NCBI GenBank assembly: GCA_022385805.1
Contig: MU277689.1
Coordinates: 293,357 to 357,356 of the forward strand
Reading direction: 5' to 3'
Length of the DNA stretch: 64,000 nt
From: Pilatotrama ljubarskyi
Lineage: Eukaryota > Basidiomycota > Agaricomycetes > Polyporales > Polyporaceae
Within the stretch, counting starts at the first letter, position 1. Every line of letters starts with the position of its first letter. Made by a program: the position numbers and the translations under genes. Under the pieces are notes generated by a model, which was given only the letters and a program-made list of their open reading frames with translations, did no database searches and had not been told where the DNA came from. Positions 1 to 12,394 of this stretch are shown here, piece after piece.

Positions 1-2606
1 CTGAAGGTACAGTGGATGAGTGCCCGGAGAGCGGACAGATACACAGATGTGGCGCAAGAGATAGAGGACGGGTACGCACCGGTCATCCATGATGGAGACG
101 GCGGCCCTGGGATGTTGTCGAGAGGATTCTTGACAAACGTCTGTCGGAAGTATCTCCAGAGGGTGTATGTTACCGCACAGATGAGGGCACTTTGGAGTAG
201 TATGGTGAACATGTATCCGGACGCGACTGCAGACGTTGACAGTGAGGGAACGAAGGAGGAGAGATGGAGTTGCGTCGCGCAGAAAGTTGCTGTTAAATGA
301 AGCCTTTCGGGGCGTGGCGAGTGCTGTGCGGTAGGTATCTAATGATATGTCCTCGGAGATGGGGGAGATGGGTGACGGTCGAGAACGGTACGACTAAGCA
401 CTCTCGGGCTACCGCCTGCAACTCGGAGAGCGAGTTGGCGGGGTGAGGTGATCAGCGGGGTCTTGGATACTAGGGCTTGGTCATACGTGCGGCGTCACCC
501 GTGCCCTCACAAATGATTCTTTAAGCGTGGAACTTCCGAAACTAGGCGAGCGCATCCACCACGTCCGTGTCTGGGAACGGATGCCTGCGTGTCTGGGCGC
601 GCTCCGAACACAATACGGGAAGGGCGTTGTCCACCGCAGCCCGAACCATAGAACGTGGAGACACGGTGCCGGCAGCCATCGCGCTGAGGCCGCCCCAGCG
701 GGCTTAGAAGGGGCATAAGATCCTGCAACGGCAGGACCGATACGAAGGGCTTCGTGCGGGCCGGACAGGGTTTGCGTCTGCGCTCCGGAGCGAGCCCCAC
801 AGGTTGTCATGCCGTCTTCCATGCAGCATGGGAAGGCATGGGGCGGCGCCTCCCGGCATCCTGGAAGAGGCGGGGATGGCGACGGTTGCAAGGCCGACTT
901 TGACCCAGTCTCGAGAGGCATGCGGCCCGCAGGACGGTGCCCGCAGACTGAACCGGGCAGCTGCATATCAGAAGTCGACCGTGGAACAAGGCAATGCCTG
1001 ACACGATGTGCGAGTGTACGAGTTTATCCCGCGAAGGTAAGCTCGAGTGGATTCTTGGGAAGCGGCGGTTGGGCGCGAGGCGATACACCCTCTGGTCCGA
1101 GGAGTTTCGGACTCGCCAGCGGAGCCTGTGACCGCGGACTTGACAGTACCCCTCCGTGGACCAGGAGTGTGATCTTCCACAACAAAAATGATGCGACCAG
1201 CGGACGTAGTAGCCTGAAAGCATATAGGCGAGTCTGGACATTGCGCCCAACGATCTGGGCACGAGATGCTGCACAATCTCGTTGGCGGCGTTGAGTAGAC
1301 AGATTAGGACTCTGGCGCTTGTATTGCCGCCGTGCCTGACAATATGGGCGTCTCCCATGGGTGTGCTGCTAACCTCCGTCATGGCGGACGGCACATTGTC
1401 AAAGCTCCGATGCCAGAGAAGGTCGCCGCGCAAGGATCGACTAGAGAAAACGCACTAAAGCGGTGCTGCGTACCTACAAGGCCCAACCAAAACCGATGTC
1501 TTCTTCCCCGATTTTCTAGTCTTCCACTCCACCTTCCAGTCTCCGGCATCCGGGGGAGGGCGAGTTCCTTCAGCGGTGCACCAGCGCGGCCTCGCTGACA
1601 TCTGCTGACTGAAATGCATCTGGCGCATGCACGTAACGTGGGGATACGTGCTTCAAGTCGGCACAACCTAGCTTGAAACAGTCAGGCGTTGTCTGGACAG
1701 CGTCTTGAGCAGCTATCTACAATCCAAGCCGGGCATAGCGCAGCGCTCAGTGTTGACCTCACCGGGCACGTTATTGCCGCTTCGGATGGACCTTTGCTGG
1801 ACCAGAATGATAGGGTGGCACAGACAGTGCCGGAGAGAGGAGTCCTGCGGATAGGGTGTGACACGGCGGCCAGTCGAGTATTAGTCGATACGTCGCGATC
1901 GAGCTTAACGGAGAGACAGCTGACAGATATTGGTGCAATCCTTTACGCGAGTATGAATAAAAAGCTCAGCAAGGAGCTACGGGCGCATATATCAAACGTA
2001 CAAGCAATGGCGGACGGCGCTGTTTGAGCAGTCTTGACGTCACCGAACCCGACCCGAAGGCGTTTCGCCTTGTCCCCGCTTCAGGCGGGAGACAACTTCA
2101 GATACATGCGCGCTCGTGTTGTCGGCCGTGGTGAGCCAAACGGCCCAAAAGTGGTCTGTGGGGACGAGGGGGATATGCAGACTGTATCGAGCTGGTTAAC
2201 AACAATCCCACGTTAGTCGCTGGCCTGGTGCCCAAGACGGTACCCTCGGCTAGTCACGAAGACCGTGATGCTCACTAGAAGCCTCTGGTACAGCCGCGTA
2301 ACAGCCGATGATCATGGTGCAAGCTCAAGTTTCGCCCGGCCGTCTACCGTTGCATAGGAAGAGAGGGACAGCCGAGCTTCACAAAACGCGCAAACGCGTC
2401 GGATAACGCGTTGGCAATATCACGTGCTGCGAGGTTTGGTGAGACGGCCTAAATAGGCAACTGCCGTAGTTCGCTGCTGGCAGACGTGACTATGCCGCCG
2501 GGTCCGACGGCGGCAGCCCAGCTCATCCCACCGCGAGCTAACCATTCGGATATCAAACCAACAAAAAAGCATAGTAATACAAGTCACCTCGACCGGTAAC
2601 CCAGAT
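1..2606. other. No supported gene; gene-poor left edge
   Basis: I recognise no domain or convincing exon series here. Short open frames exist on both strands, the longest at 807-1433 (-), 16-300 (+) and 1689-2027 (+). None shows a family motif, and several overlap one another on opposite strands, as expected by chance in GC-rich DNA. The frame at 1689-2027 is the only one with a moderately protein-like composition. The stretch may be spacer or strongly decayed mobile DNA. Confidence 0.5.
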
Positions 2607-3805
2607 TCAGTCCTTCGAGTCGACGTCGAGATCACATATAGCATCCCTCCACTGATCCAGCACCTCCAACATCACACCCGTCTTCCTCCTGATCGCAGCG
2701 TCCGCCAGCTCTCCCATCGGCAAATAGAGTGGCCACGCCTTCCCGGCCGCCTTACCCTCCCCACGCACCACGTCCACAAGGAGCTCCATCGCCTTCACCG
2801 GATCGCCGCGGAAGTGCTCTGCGGCCCCAGCCATCCCCCGTTTCGCGTCCGCGAGCGTGTGGTCGTAGTCGGCGATGCGGTTGTCCTCGTACCACCCGCC
2901 GGGCTCGGACATGGAGGACGAGGTGCGGAAGCCGCCGGGTTCGACGATGAGCGTGCGGATGCCGAATTGGGCGATCTCGGTGTTGAGGGCTTCGCCTAGG
3001 ACTGGGAGCTCGCATATGTTAGAGACGGGTGTTTCTATCGTGACGCTGAGAGACTTACCTCGCACTGCAACCTTGGACGAGACGTACGCTCCTGAAACGG
3101 TAACTTGTCAGTGATCCGCGTATCTCCCTCCGGCTAGGGAGGAGACTTACCTGCACCCTGATTCCCGGTAGTCCCGTGAATTGTGTATACTCAAGGCGTG
3201 ATATTCATGGTGTAGTGCTCACCGGTAGTTCGGGCGCCCAGCTGGATCGACTGCCGATCAGCACGACCGTGCCGCTCCTGCGCGCACGCATGTGCGGCAG
3301 CACTGCGTTGGTCATATCGAACAGGCCGAAGAAGTTCGTGTCGAACTGTTGGCGCAGAATTTCCGACCTGTGAATGCCCCATTGCCCGAGTTCAGCCAAC
3401 AAGACCTGCGCAGCACCGCAGACTTTCACGACGAGGGCCGCACGCACCCGCCTTCTTCCAGGACTGCTTTGCTGCCGAAGCCGGCGTTGTTAACCAGCAC
3501 GTCGATGCGCCCGAAACAGCTGGCCGCCTCGTCGACCTTGGCTTTGATGCTGGGGAAGCCGTCTGTCACGTCGAGTTGCATGACACGAAGCTTCTCTGTC
3601 GGGGCGAATTCCTGCATCTTGTCAAGCGACCGAGCAGTCGCAATAACGCAGTCGCCCCGGTTCAGTGCTGAGTGCACGAGCTGACGTCCAAACCCCCTCG
3701 ACGTCCCTGAAAGAGAGAGCTGATGATGAGGCACAGCGCGTGCAGAAGTACGTATGACGACTTACCTGTTATGAGCCAGACTAGCTCTCGCTTCTCCTGG
3801 GACAT
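2607..3805 (-). CDS. Short-chain dehydrogenase/reductase (SDR)
   Basis: NAD(P)-dependent oxidoreductase of the classical SDR family; the substrate cannot be read from sequence. Spliced exons (high to low): 3766-3805, 3448-3706, 3223-3367, 3151-3157, 3059-3091 and about 2607-3001. Joining the first two restores the cofactor motif ITGTSRGFGRQLV. NNAGFG follows, then a catalytic serine in LIGSRSSW and the active-site YVSSK (Tyr and Lys present). All junction phases agree, including a 7-nt exon needed to give GAGAYVSSK. The acceptor of the last exon could be six bases lower (2995), which keeps frame. Length is about 310 residues, normal for the family. No signal peptide is seen, so it is probably cytosolic. 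It lies near GMC and P450 genes, but a shared pathway is only a guess. Confidence 0.85.
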
Positions 3806-4632
3806 CGTAATGCAATTGACGAAGCGTGGGAGGGGCTCGGTGTGCAGCCGCAGTGGTGGAAGGCGGGCTGCGTGCTGCTGTAGTGGCCCTCAGGCTCGAG
3901 GGCCTTCAGTTTTATACCTCGTGATGATGGAATCGCTGAGCATATAGTCTGACTGATCGGGCGGCAGTCTTGGAATCACGCTGGCCATACCGAGCCCGGT
4001 CGTCGATTCAGCTGCAGAAGCTGCACTGGAAAGTTGATGGGCATGTCATTTTCGCATAATTGGGGACGTCCGATGAACCTTCAGTACACATGATACGGGC
4101 TAAAAGATTGCGAAGTCGAGCGAGAACCTCTTGCCCAAATGTGGTTGTAGAGCTAGGTGTTGTGAATGAGCTCACAGGCGGTTGGTCATGTGCATTGGTA
4201 AAGAGGTGACAACATACAGTATAGATACATAGGTTCTCGCTGTTGTGGTTGTGACGAAGCCACCGGCGCTTAGGTGAAGGGGACGTTTCTCATCTCCGAG
4301 CGGAGCGGAGGAGGCCGTACTGTAGCAGACGGTGACCTTGGCGTGCTGCCCCGTCTATACCACATCGCTTCAGGCCGACATCGAGCCCACACCATCTCCT
4401 CCAAACTACGGAGCGCTCCCGCACCGGCCTAGACAGCTTGCTCTCATCCTCCTAGTGGAATTCCGCACCATTCCGGCCATATTGGCATCTGCGACCTGAG
4501 GAGACTCATCGCAGCTCGGGAACGGTCGCCAGTTCTCCGCCGACTTCAGGACTGCTTAGTGGAGGGTTGTGACTGAAGGAGATTGTTGTCGATTCACTGC
4601 GAGACTCGGCAGTCCTCATCTGCTCAGATAGA
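3806..4632. other. Divergent intergenic region
   Basis: This is about 830 bases between the starts of the SDR gene (-) and the CUE-domain gene (+), so it should carry both promoters. No open frame or RNA gene is convincing and I see no clear TATA or repeat element. Confidence 0.5.
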
Positions 4633-7171
4633 ATGGCAGTCACCCTCGCGCCTCTCCCTCCGTTCCCCTCCACACGAGCCAGGGCTTCGCTCTCGCCCTC
4701 TCAAGCCGCCAGTCTTCTCCAGACGGTCTCTTCTGCGCTGTCTCAACTTCTCTCGTTCTCTGATGCACAGATCACCACGCCAGCGACCCTCACATTCATC
4801 GCGTCGTATGTCAAAGATGCCGCTCAGCAATCTCTGCAATATCTCGTATGGGGCTCGGACGCAGAACCGCCGAGGCTGAGCCAGACGGAGCGCAAGATCA
4901 GACATGCAGTCTTCCTCCTCGCAGAACGGCTCGCTCCTCTCGGTGCGCTCGATCTCCAGACCCTCGTAGACCTCAGCGTCGCATATGCAAGCGTCTCGCC
5001 CTCGCGTATCCGCGCACTCTTTTCCGCGGCCTTCGTCCAGTCTCCCAAAGCGTCGTCTCTCATCGAGCAGGTACAGAAGAGCGCCGGGCCAGCATTCACC
5101 GCCCTGCTCTCTACACCCTCCCAAGGCCTCTACGGCCTCCGCAAAACCGCCCACATCCTCCTCTGCTTCCTACGCCCGGCCCCCACCGACGTCACGCGCA
5201 TCTTCGCGCGCAACAGGACGTTCGTGCGCGCCCTCGCGAGCGCGTACGACGCCGGGCTCGCCTCCTTTGCACAGACGTACGGCGGCTTCCGCTCGCTGTC
5301 CGCACTCACCGCGGACGGGACGCAGACGCGCGATCTCGACGAGTGGGAGCGCCTCTTCCTCGAGACGAAGGTCGACCTCCTGGACACGTTCCACCTCCTC
5401 GTGCGCACGCTGCTCGACGACGTCGCCTCCGTCGCGCACGCTGGGCCCTCACTCGCCGCCCAAGCCGAGCCCGCGTTCGAAGTCGTCTTCGACCTCCTCG
5501 AAGTCCCCTCCAGCGCGAACGCGAACGCGGACGTGCTGCCCCCGACGCCCTTCCTGAACCGCCCGCTCCTCGCGGACTACCAGCACGCGTACGACTTCTC
5601 GCGCACGCTCGCGGACGTGCTGCGCCGCACCGAGGACGCGTGCGCGGACCTGCTCGAGTCGACGCTGCGCTCGATGGCCGCTGAGGCGTCGGGCTCGCGC
5701 GTGGGGGCGCTGAAGCTCATCATCCGCTCGTCTGGCGTCCCGCTGGGGATCGATCACCTCGGACGGGGCCCGGGTGGACGGGCACCTGCCTCTGCTGGCG
5801 ATGCGAAGGGCAAGGGGAAGGCCGTCGGGCAGCGGCTCGGCTCGGGTTCGGACGGCGCGGACATTTTGGACGAGCAGCTCGACGTTGCGCTCGCGCAGGT
5901 CTTGGATCTCTTCCCGGACCAGGACCCTGCGTATATCCGGTACTTGCTCTCGCATGCGGACTATCCGTACAGGGGCGATGCGGAGCGCCTCATTGGGGCG
6001 CTCCTCGAGGGGACGGCGCCGTCGCAGGCGGAGGTAGAGGCCGCTATGGCGAGGGAGAGCAATGAGGCGCAGGCGCAGGCGGAGAAGGGCGGCAAGGGCA
6101 AAAGCAAGAGCGGAGGGGAGGAGTTCGCGTTCACGAAGGAGCGAAGGAACGTGTTCGACGACGAGGCGATGGATCTGAGCAAGGTCAAGATCGGGAAGAA
6201 GAGGTACGCATCTTCTCCCTGCGTCCTTTCGCAGCGTCTAGTCACTCAGCTGGCATCCGTGTGTTTGTGATAGTGAGGACGCGCAGGTCGTCCTGCAGGA
6301 CCGCTCGTTCATCGAGCAGATGAAGGCGGACATCCTCCGGCGCGCCGAAGAAATCTCGGACGAGGAAGACGAGGAGGCTGCGGCCGCCGGCGAGGACGAC
6401 CTCGAGGACGCAGTCGTCGTGAAGGTGCGCGACGGAGATGCTACCGAGGAGGAAGAGAACGACGATGGTGTGGATGGTGCTGACGGCACTGAGGTAAGTA
6501 CCTATATGCGAAACCAAGCATGTCTACAGAAAGCTTATGCTCGGCGTAGACCCCGCGCAACCCGGAGACGATCCTGGAGCTCGCGTACATCCGCGACCCG
6601 AAGCTGTTTGACCGCGACGGCCAGACGCGGCGAAGCAAAGCGCGTGCGGATCTCAAGGCTCAGACCGGTAAGTCTCTCATCACTTCCCCGCTTCAGCTTT
6701 TGCTTTTGCTACAGTACTGAGCGTGCATTCTTCCTAGGCATGACAGACGAGCAGATCGAAGGGTGGAAGATCATGCTAGAGCGAGACGTACGTGTCCCCT
6801 CACCTTCCTGTCTCCCGCAGCATCAGCACTCACCCCCCGATGCTCACCCGAATCAGCCCAAGAAGAAGGAAAGGATGCTCGCCAAGCACGAGTTCTCCGG
6901 AAACAAACCCCTCTCCCAGCCTCTCGAGCCAAGCGGCAGCTCGAGCTCGCGTGGTGGCGGCCAGGGACAGGGAAGCCGCGGCCGTGGAAGAGGTCGCGGA
7001 CGAGGCGGCAGAGGTCGCGGCGGAGGTGGAGGTGGAGGAGGGGAAGGCTCAGGAGATGGTGGCGCGGCGCGCGACCGCGCGTGGAAGGACAAGAACAAGG
7101 CGAGCAGGGGAAATCATAACAGGAAGCGCGGACACGATAAGAAGATGGCGAGGGCGGGTGGGCCGAGTTGA
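4633..7171 (+). CDS. CUE-domain protein, Cue3/ASCC2-like (ribosome quality control)
   Basis: Likely the fungal counterpart of yeast Cue3 (Rqt3) and human ASCC2. That family is the ubiquitin-binding subunit of the RQT/ASCC complex, which splits collided ribosomes. Exons: 4633-6203, 6274-6493, 6550-6667, 6738-6787, 6857-7171; all phases fit. A long alpha-helical N-terminal region fills the first ~400 residues. A CUE domain follows near residues 415-465 (LDLFPDQDPAYIRYLLSHAD). An acidic stretch comes next, then the family signature region (RNPETILELAYIRDPKLFDR, and MTDEQIEGWKIMLERD after splicing). The C-terminus is a Gly/Arg-rich RGG tail ending in a basic segment, a possible RNA- or ribosome-binding tail. 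The start is the first ATG of the long frame. The family call rests on motif order and is fairly firm. Confidence 0.82.
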
Positions 7172-7214
7172 TAACATGTGTACTGGCTAATGCTGCGTAC
7201 ATGAGGGTGTAACA

Positions 7215-9424
7215 CTATTTCTTCTGACGAGACCTCTTAATGAGGTCTGCACACTTCTCCGCCACGACAACAGCCGGGGCCATAGTGTGTGCGCCTATGA
7301 TCTCAGGGAACACAGACGTGTCGCAGACACGCAGTCTACGCACACGATGCACCCTCAGCTCCGAGTCCACCACACCGGGATGTTTGGGATCGTCCTCCTT
7401 CCCCATACGACATGTAGATGTGTAGTGGTAACACGTACGCATGTTCTTCCGGATGAACGCGTCCAGCGTCTCGTCATCTAGGCTTTCCGGGACGATAAGC
7501 TCCTTGAGCGGGTATCCCTGCTTCCGCATATCCTCCGCCAGACGCAGAGCGAGCTTCAATCCCTTCCGGAGGGGCTCGAAATCGCGGGGGTCGCTGAGGA
7601 AGCCAAGGTCCACGTCCGGCCGCGCTCGCGGGTTACACGTCGCGAGACGCACGCTGCCGTGCGATTTGGGGCGGATGAGGCCGACGATGAGGGTGAAAAT
7701 TCCCTTGCCTGGTATGTCGTGGTCTGTGCAGTTGTTTGCGGCGGGCATGATCTCGAGGTCCGGGCAGTTGGCGTGCACCTTCGTGTCGAGGTCCTCCGGG
7801 CTGATTGAGGAGATGAGGTGTCCGTTGTCGTCCAGAAGGCGTGATGGGAGGTACATGGTCATCGCTTGGAACGGGTAGGAGAAGAGACCCCGCCCAGTGA
7901 GCAGATACGTCATAAGCTCCTTAATGACCTTGAGGGGGCTCGTTTCCAGGGCATGAAGGGAGTCGTTCATCGGCGCTTCGAATGTGAGAGGCACGGCTAT
8001 GTGGTCTTTCTTACAGCAGTCATTTGAGACGAGGACCCTCTCGGTATCAAATGTTGACTTACCAGATAGCTACCGACCCCTGGCATGTTGCGCACAACCG
8101 AGATACCTTTCTCCTCCAAGTGTATATATGGACCAATACCACTGGTTTGGGGCTTGTCAGCCTCATGATGTCGCTATCCACACAGAACGAGTGACGGATA
8201 TTACCTCAACTGTAGGATCTGGGGAGAACCCAACGCTCCCGCACACAACACGACCTCCTTTCGAACATAAGCGTGGAAGGTCTTCCCAGCACGCCTGTAG
8301 TCTGTCGACTCGAAGCATACGACCTCCGCCGTCGTGCCGCAGGGTTCGTCCTCCGAAAAGCTGAGGCATGTGACCAGCGCGTTCGTGCAGATTTTGAGAC
8401 GTCCTCGACGCTCCTGCACAAGCTTTGGGGGCAGAAAAGCGTGGTAAGGTGTGTGCCTGCGCTTTCGGCTGTCCTGGCTAACATCGTGTCTGACGTAGGC
8501 GACTGCGGGCGTGGAAGGCGCGCTGAGATCTTCCGCCGGGAGGATACCTGCCTTCTCCGCGGCTCGAATCACACTGTCGACGGATGTCCCGCAGTCAGAT
8601 GATCTGCCCTATAGATCATGGGGCTAAGTGATGATACGCACTGGGTGGTGTTCTTGTACAGGACGTTCTTGAACGCTCGGTTTTCCCATGGTCCTGCACG
8701 TGAAGTCTTGTCAATCGCCGCTGTAAGAGACGATAGACATTGACTGTTACCCCACCTTTCTTGCCCCGGTATTGGGACTCAGGATGGCTATGCGTGGTCT
8801 CTGACTTGACGAAGAGCGGTTCGAGATCCTTGTAGCCCCAACCCTCGTTCCCGAGCTCTGCCCACCTGTTATAGTCTCCCGCGGGACCTAGAAGAGGTCA
8901 GCCAATCCCCTATGCTGCGAGGCTCGTCAAGAACCCGCACCTCGAGTGTAGAACATGCAATTGATGGCTGAGGTACCGCCAAGAGCCTCCCCGCAGACGA
9001 CTTCAAGGGAGCGGTTCTCAGCATGAGGCATGGGTTGAGCCCACCATCTTCCCACCGGCGCGCCTTCGCGGTATGGGTTGCTCGATATCAAGGGCACCCT
9101 GTCAGACCAACCATCGGGGACGCCCCCTCTCTCAAGGAGAAGGACGGTGACGTCTGGATCCTCGCTCAGTCTTGCAGCCAAACAACATCCAGAAGTCCCG
9201 CCTGCCCGAGAAGTGATGATTAGCGCGGCAAACGACTGGCAAGACAATGCATGCTCAGAAACCCTCGCACCTCCTACGATGATGTAGTCATACGTGTAAT
9301 CCTTTCGCCTGTGGTAATCGTGAGGGTCTGACAAGCCTACTTCCTTGAGGTCGTAGACAGGAATCATGCTGGCGGTCGAATACCTAGAATCGGTCGGGGA
9401 GAGGCTAACCGGGTTGAGCTTCAT
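7215..9424 (-). CDS. GMC (glucose-methanol-choline) oxidoreductase
   Basis: FAD-dependent alcohol oxidase or dehydrogenase of the GMC family; the substrate is unknown (aryl-alcohol- or choline-dehydrogenase-like). The N-terminal exon gives YDYIIVGG, and splicing out the intron near 9220-9270 rebuilds the FAD motif GGGTSGCCLAARL. The GMC signature appears as EALGGTSAINCMFYTRG. Middle exons carry GNEGWGYKDLEPLFVKSE, VVLCAGALGSPQILQL and MPGVGSYL. The last exon (stop at 7215) has the two catalytic-site segments CYHYTSTCRMG and IIGAHTMAPAVVVAEKCADL, with both active-site histidines. There are at least seven exons; I did not fix every boundary. No signal peptide is visible before the FAD fold, so an intracellular enzyme is more likely than a secreted one. 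Confidence 0.85.
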
Positions 9425-9935
9425 AATACGATGTGAGTCGACATCATGATCGTCGTAGTAACGTAGACGCTAGGGACAGCCTTCGAGTAGCACAGTTGAT
9501 AGATGCCGGAGACATGATCCAGGAACGCATCAGCATGACCGTAGCAGAGCCTGCATGCGGAGGCTGGGCTGCGGTCACGCAACCAAAGAGCGTGTAGCGG
9601 TAGGTAGCACTCCTGACAGGAACTTTCAGGGTCGTTGGTGATTGGCTTCGGCTTTGCACGAGTAAGTAGGGCCAGTGCTGCGATTTGATGGTAATGGCGG
9701 GGCATGGCCAGTGATCGCCGCGAGGCACCTGTGTGAGCCCATCCCCACGCCAGGCGCTCCGGCCGCGATACCGGACATGTCACGTACAAGCCTGTGCAAA
9801 CACGACAACATCTCATTGATAAATGTACTGACATGAGCTCTATCATAGTCCTACTGCCCTGAGGTTATCAGCTGGGATGAAGTTACTATTTCTCGAGATG
9901 GTTTACCAATTCCATGATCGCCGCTCTCCCAATGA
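9425..9935. other. Spacer between GMC and P450 genes
   Basis: About 510 bases upstream of the GMC gene and downstream of the P450 gene, both on the minus strand. It should contain the GMC promoter and the P450 3' end. I see no gene in it. Confidence 0.5.
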
Positions 9936-12394
9936 TCAAGCCAGAACAGCTTCCTTGACCAACCCAACCTTCATCGGCAACTCTGGGCTTTTGCCCTCCG
10001 GGTCTACCGAGGGGTACTGTACTCCCGCCATGTTCCAGTAGATCGGCTTCTCGGTGAGCTCGAAGGTGAAGGTAGAGATGAGCACCGCCAGGACGACCTC
10101 TGCTTGATACTCAGTGACCATACGGGTCATGAAGGGGCGATTGCTTACTCATTTCGAGCTGGGAGAATTTGAATCCGCTGCGTCAAGTAGTATCAGTGCA
10201 CTGCGTGAGGGCAGGAGCAACGAGCAACGAGCAGAAGTACTCACATGCACGCGCGGCCTCCGCCCCAGAACGTCATCCTAGGAGGTATCAGCATCAAGAA
10301 GACGCTCGCTGCAGTTGACAAGCGATGGCTTACAGGTTTGCGTATACTCCAGGAATCTTGGCGTCGAGCACGGCATCCGGGAGGGGCTTAAGCCAGCGTT
10401 CAGGCTTCCACTCATACGCGTCTTCGCCCCAGAGCGCCTTGTTCGTGTTCGACGCGGCGATGCCCACGAAGACGGACGTGTCCTTCGGCACGAGGATCTC
10501 GTGCATGAGCCTGCCATCCCGTCCGCGCACGGGCTCCGAGAGCGGCAGTATGACATCCTGGCGAGCCCTATAGTTACGTGAGCGGGCGGAGAATTATGCA
10601 GAACGAATACTCAGACGTACTCGCGGAAACGGAATGGGGCCGGTACGTGGCTATGGGAGATTTCGAGTGGTGAGCGTATAGTATACATACGGGAAGGTAT
10701 CCTACTCACACTCGCAGAGTCTCGCGGCACACCGCGTCCAGATAGGGAAGGGCGACGAGGTCGTCGTAATCGATGTCACCTCCGCCACGGGCTCGCTTCG
10801 CTTCCATAATCTCTTGTCGCAGCTTGTTCTGGACTTCCGGGTTCTTCGCAAGTCGCCACAACGTCAGGGAGAGAGCGTTGGAAGTCGTATCCATCGCCGC
10901 AAAGGTGAGCGTGCTGAACCGGTACGTCAGTTATTTAATGCACTGAGAGAATGTTATACGGTCCGCGGAGAAGTTCGAAATACGCACGACATCTGGCCGA
11001 TGAGCTCCTCCTCGGGCAGCCGATCCTCTTCAGACGCAGCCATGTTCGCCTTGACTGCGAACGCGTCGTGTCAGTTTCAGGTCAGTTAACCCGGGAATAA
11101 CAGCACGTGTTCACTCACGCAGAATGCTCATCAAGTCCTTGCCCTCTCCAACCTGCAGCTTCAACGCCTCGTCTCCCGCCAGCAGCGCCCTCTTCTTCTG
11201 CTCGTATATCTCCTCGGAGCGCCTGCGCATCGTATCCGCGATGGCGATCAACCGCTTCAGCGTAGCAGACGGGATCCACTCCGCGATGGGCCGGCGCCAT
11301 CCCTTGGGCACAATCGCCTCGTAGAGCGGGAGGTACTGTTGCAGACCCTTAGCCTGCGACAGGGTGGGGCTGTGACCCGCAGAGTGTCCGTCAGCAGCGG
11401 AGCTGTTGGCAGTTGAACAGGACAAAAGACGTACACGAATTCTTTCAGCGCCTTGCCGTACTCGTCCGTCGTGTCCGCGACGAGCGGGTCGAACGAGTAT
11501 CCCAGGCCGGCCTGACCCATGAGCTCGAGCGCGGTGCGGCCCATCCATCCCACCATGTCGACCTCTCCGGGTTTGTCGCGCACGCGCAGTTCGATCGCGG
11601 TGCGGAGCTGTTGTACCCGCCAATAGCGGCAGTTAGTCACGGGCTTCGGTGCGCGAGGTAGCGGGGCGAGGAAACAGTGCTGACCTTGTGCGAGACCTCG
11701 TAGAAGAGCGGCGTCATGTGGCGCATGTGGTTGATTGAGAAGACGGGGTTGAGCATCTTGCGCTGCCTGCGGTGGTGGTCGCCTACCAACAGCCGTGCCT
11801 CAGCTCCTGACCAAGTCCCCCGATGCTATGTCGGGTACGTACCGAGCGTTGCAAGGAGCCCGGGACCGAACATGAGGTGCGTGGTCCTGCATGGAGAAGG
11901 GTTCGAATCTCGCTCGTCCCATTGGAGAATACTGGGCTCACCGGGTAAACCAGGTCGTCTCCTGGAAGATCTCCTGGTCCTTGATCGCAATGTGGTGCAT
12001 CGCCTTGGGATCATAGGTGTACAGTAGGCTACCCTGTACGTTGTCGCGTTTAGCTAGTCCCGGAGGCGGCAGACGCATAGCACTGCACACGTACCCCCAG
12101 CATCCCACGCAGCCTTACGACCGGGCCATACTGTTCGCCCAGGCTACGGTGGAACTTGAAGCTCCGTCTATCGAAGAGCCGCCGGATGTGACCTGTAGAG
12201 CGGTCCAATAAAACCGTCAGTATATGATACCACGCGGCGAAGAGAGCACGAGGACACGTACCATAAATAAACGAAGGAGACGGCGGGCCAGGCAGGTTAT
12301 CAAGGTCGGTCTTGACCACAAGCCTGCGGACGACCTTCCAGAGGATCCAGGTTATGCAGCAGACGAGGGCTGCCTGGAGGATAAGCGAGACCAT
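9936..12394 (-). CDS. Cytochrome P450 monooxygenase
   Basis: Heme-thiolate monooxygenase, microsomal by its N-terminal anchor; substrate unknown. The start at 12394 gives MVSLILQAALVCCITWILWK, a hydrophobic membrane anchor, followed by the proline hinge LPGPPSPSFIYG. Later exons show FGPGLLATLG, a segment ending in SINHMRHMTPLF, the I-helix MDTTSNALS (near 10890), the ExxR motif CRETLRV (near 10710), and WKPERWL (near 10390). The heme loop is MTFWGGGRACIGFKFSQLEM, split by an intron just after the Cys codon near 10240. The gene has many short introns, typical of Agaricomycete P450s. The coding order is complete from anchor to stop, about 530-550 residues. I cannot assign a CYP family by eye. 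Confidence 0.85.

Noticed and set aside
16..300. 94-codon plus-strand open frame at the left edge
   Set aside because: Too short, no motif, no exon partner seen within the window.
807..1433. 208-codon minus-strand open frame
   Set aside because: No motif or plausible composition; overlapping frames of similar length on the other strand suggest chance in GC-rich DNA.
4624..6270. Several long antisense frames inside the CUE-domain gene
   Set aside because: Shadows of a GC-rich coding exon; they have no introns or motifs of their own.
11890..11930. GGTTCGAATC, which resembles a tRNA T-loop/B-box
   Set aside because: It lies in a P450 intron and no cloverleaf (acceptor stem, anticodon arm) can be drawn around it.
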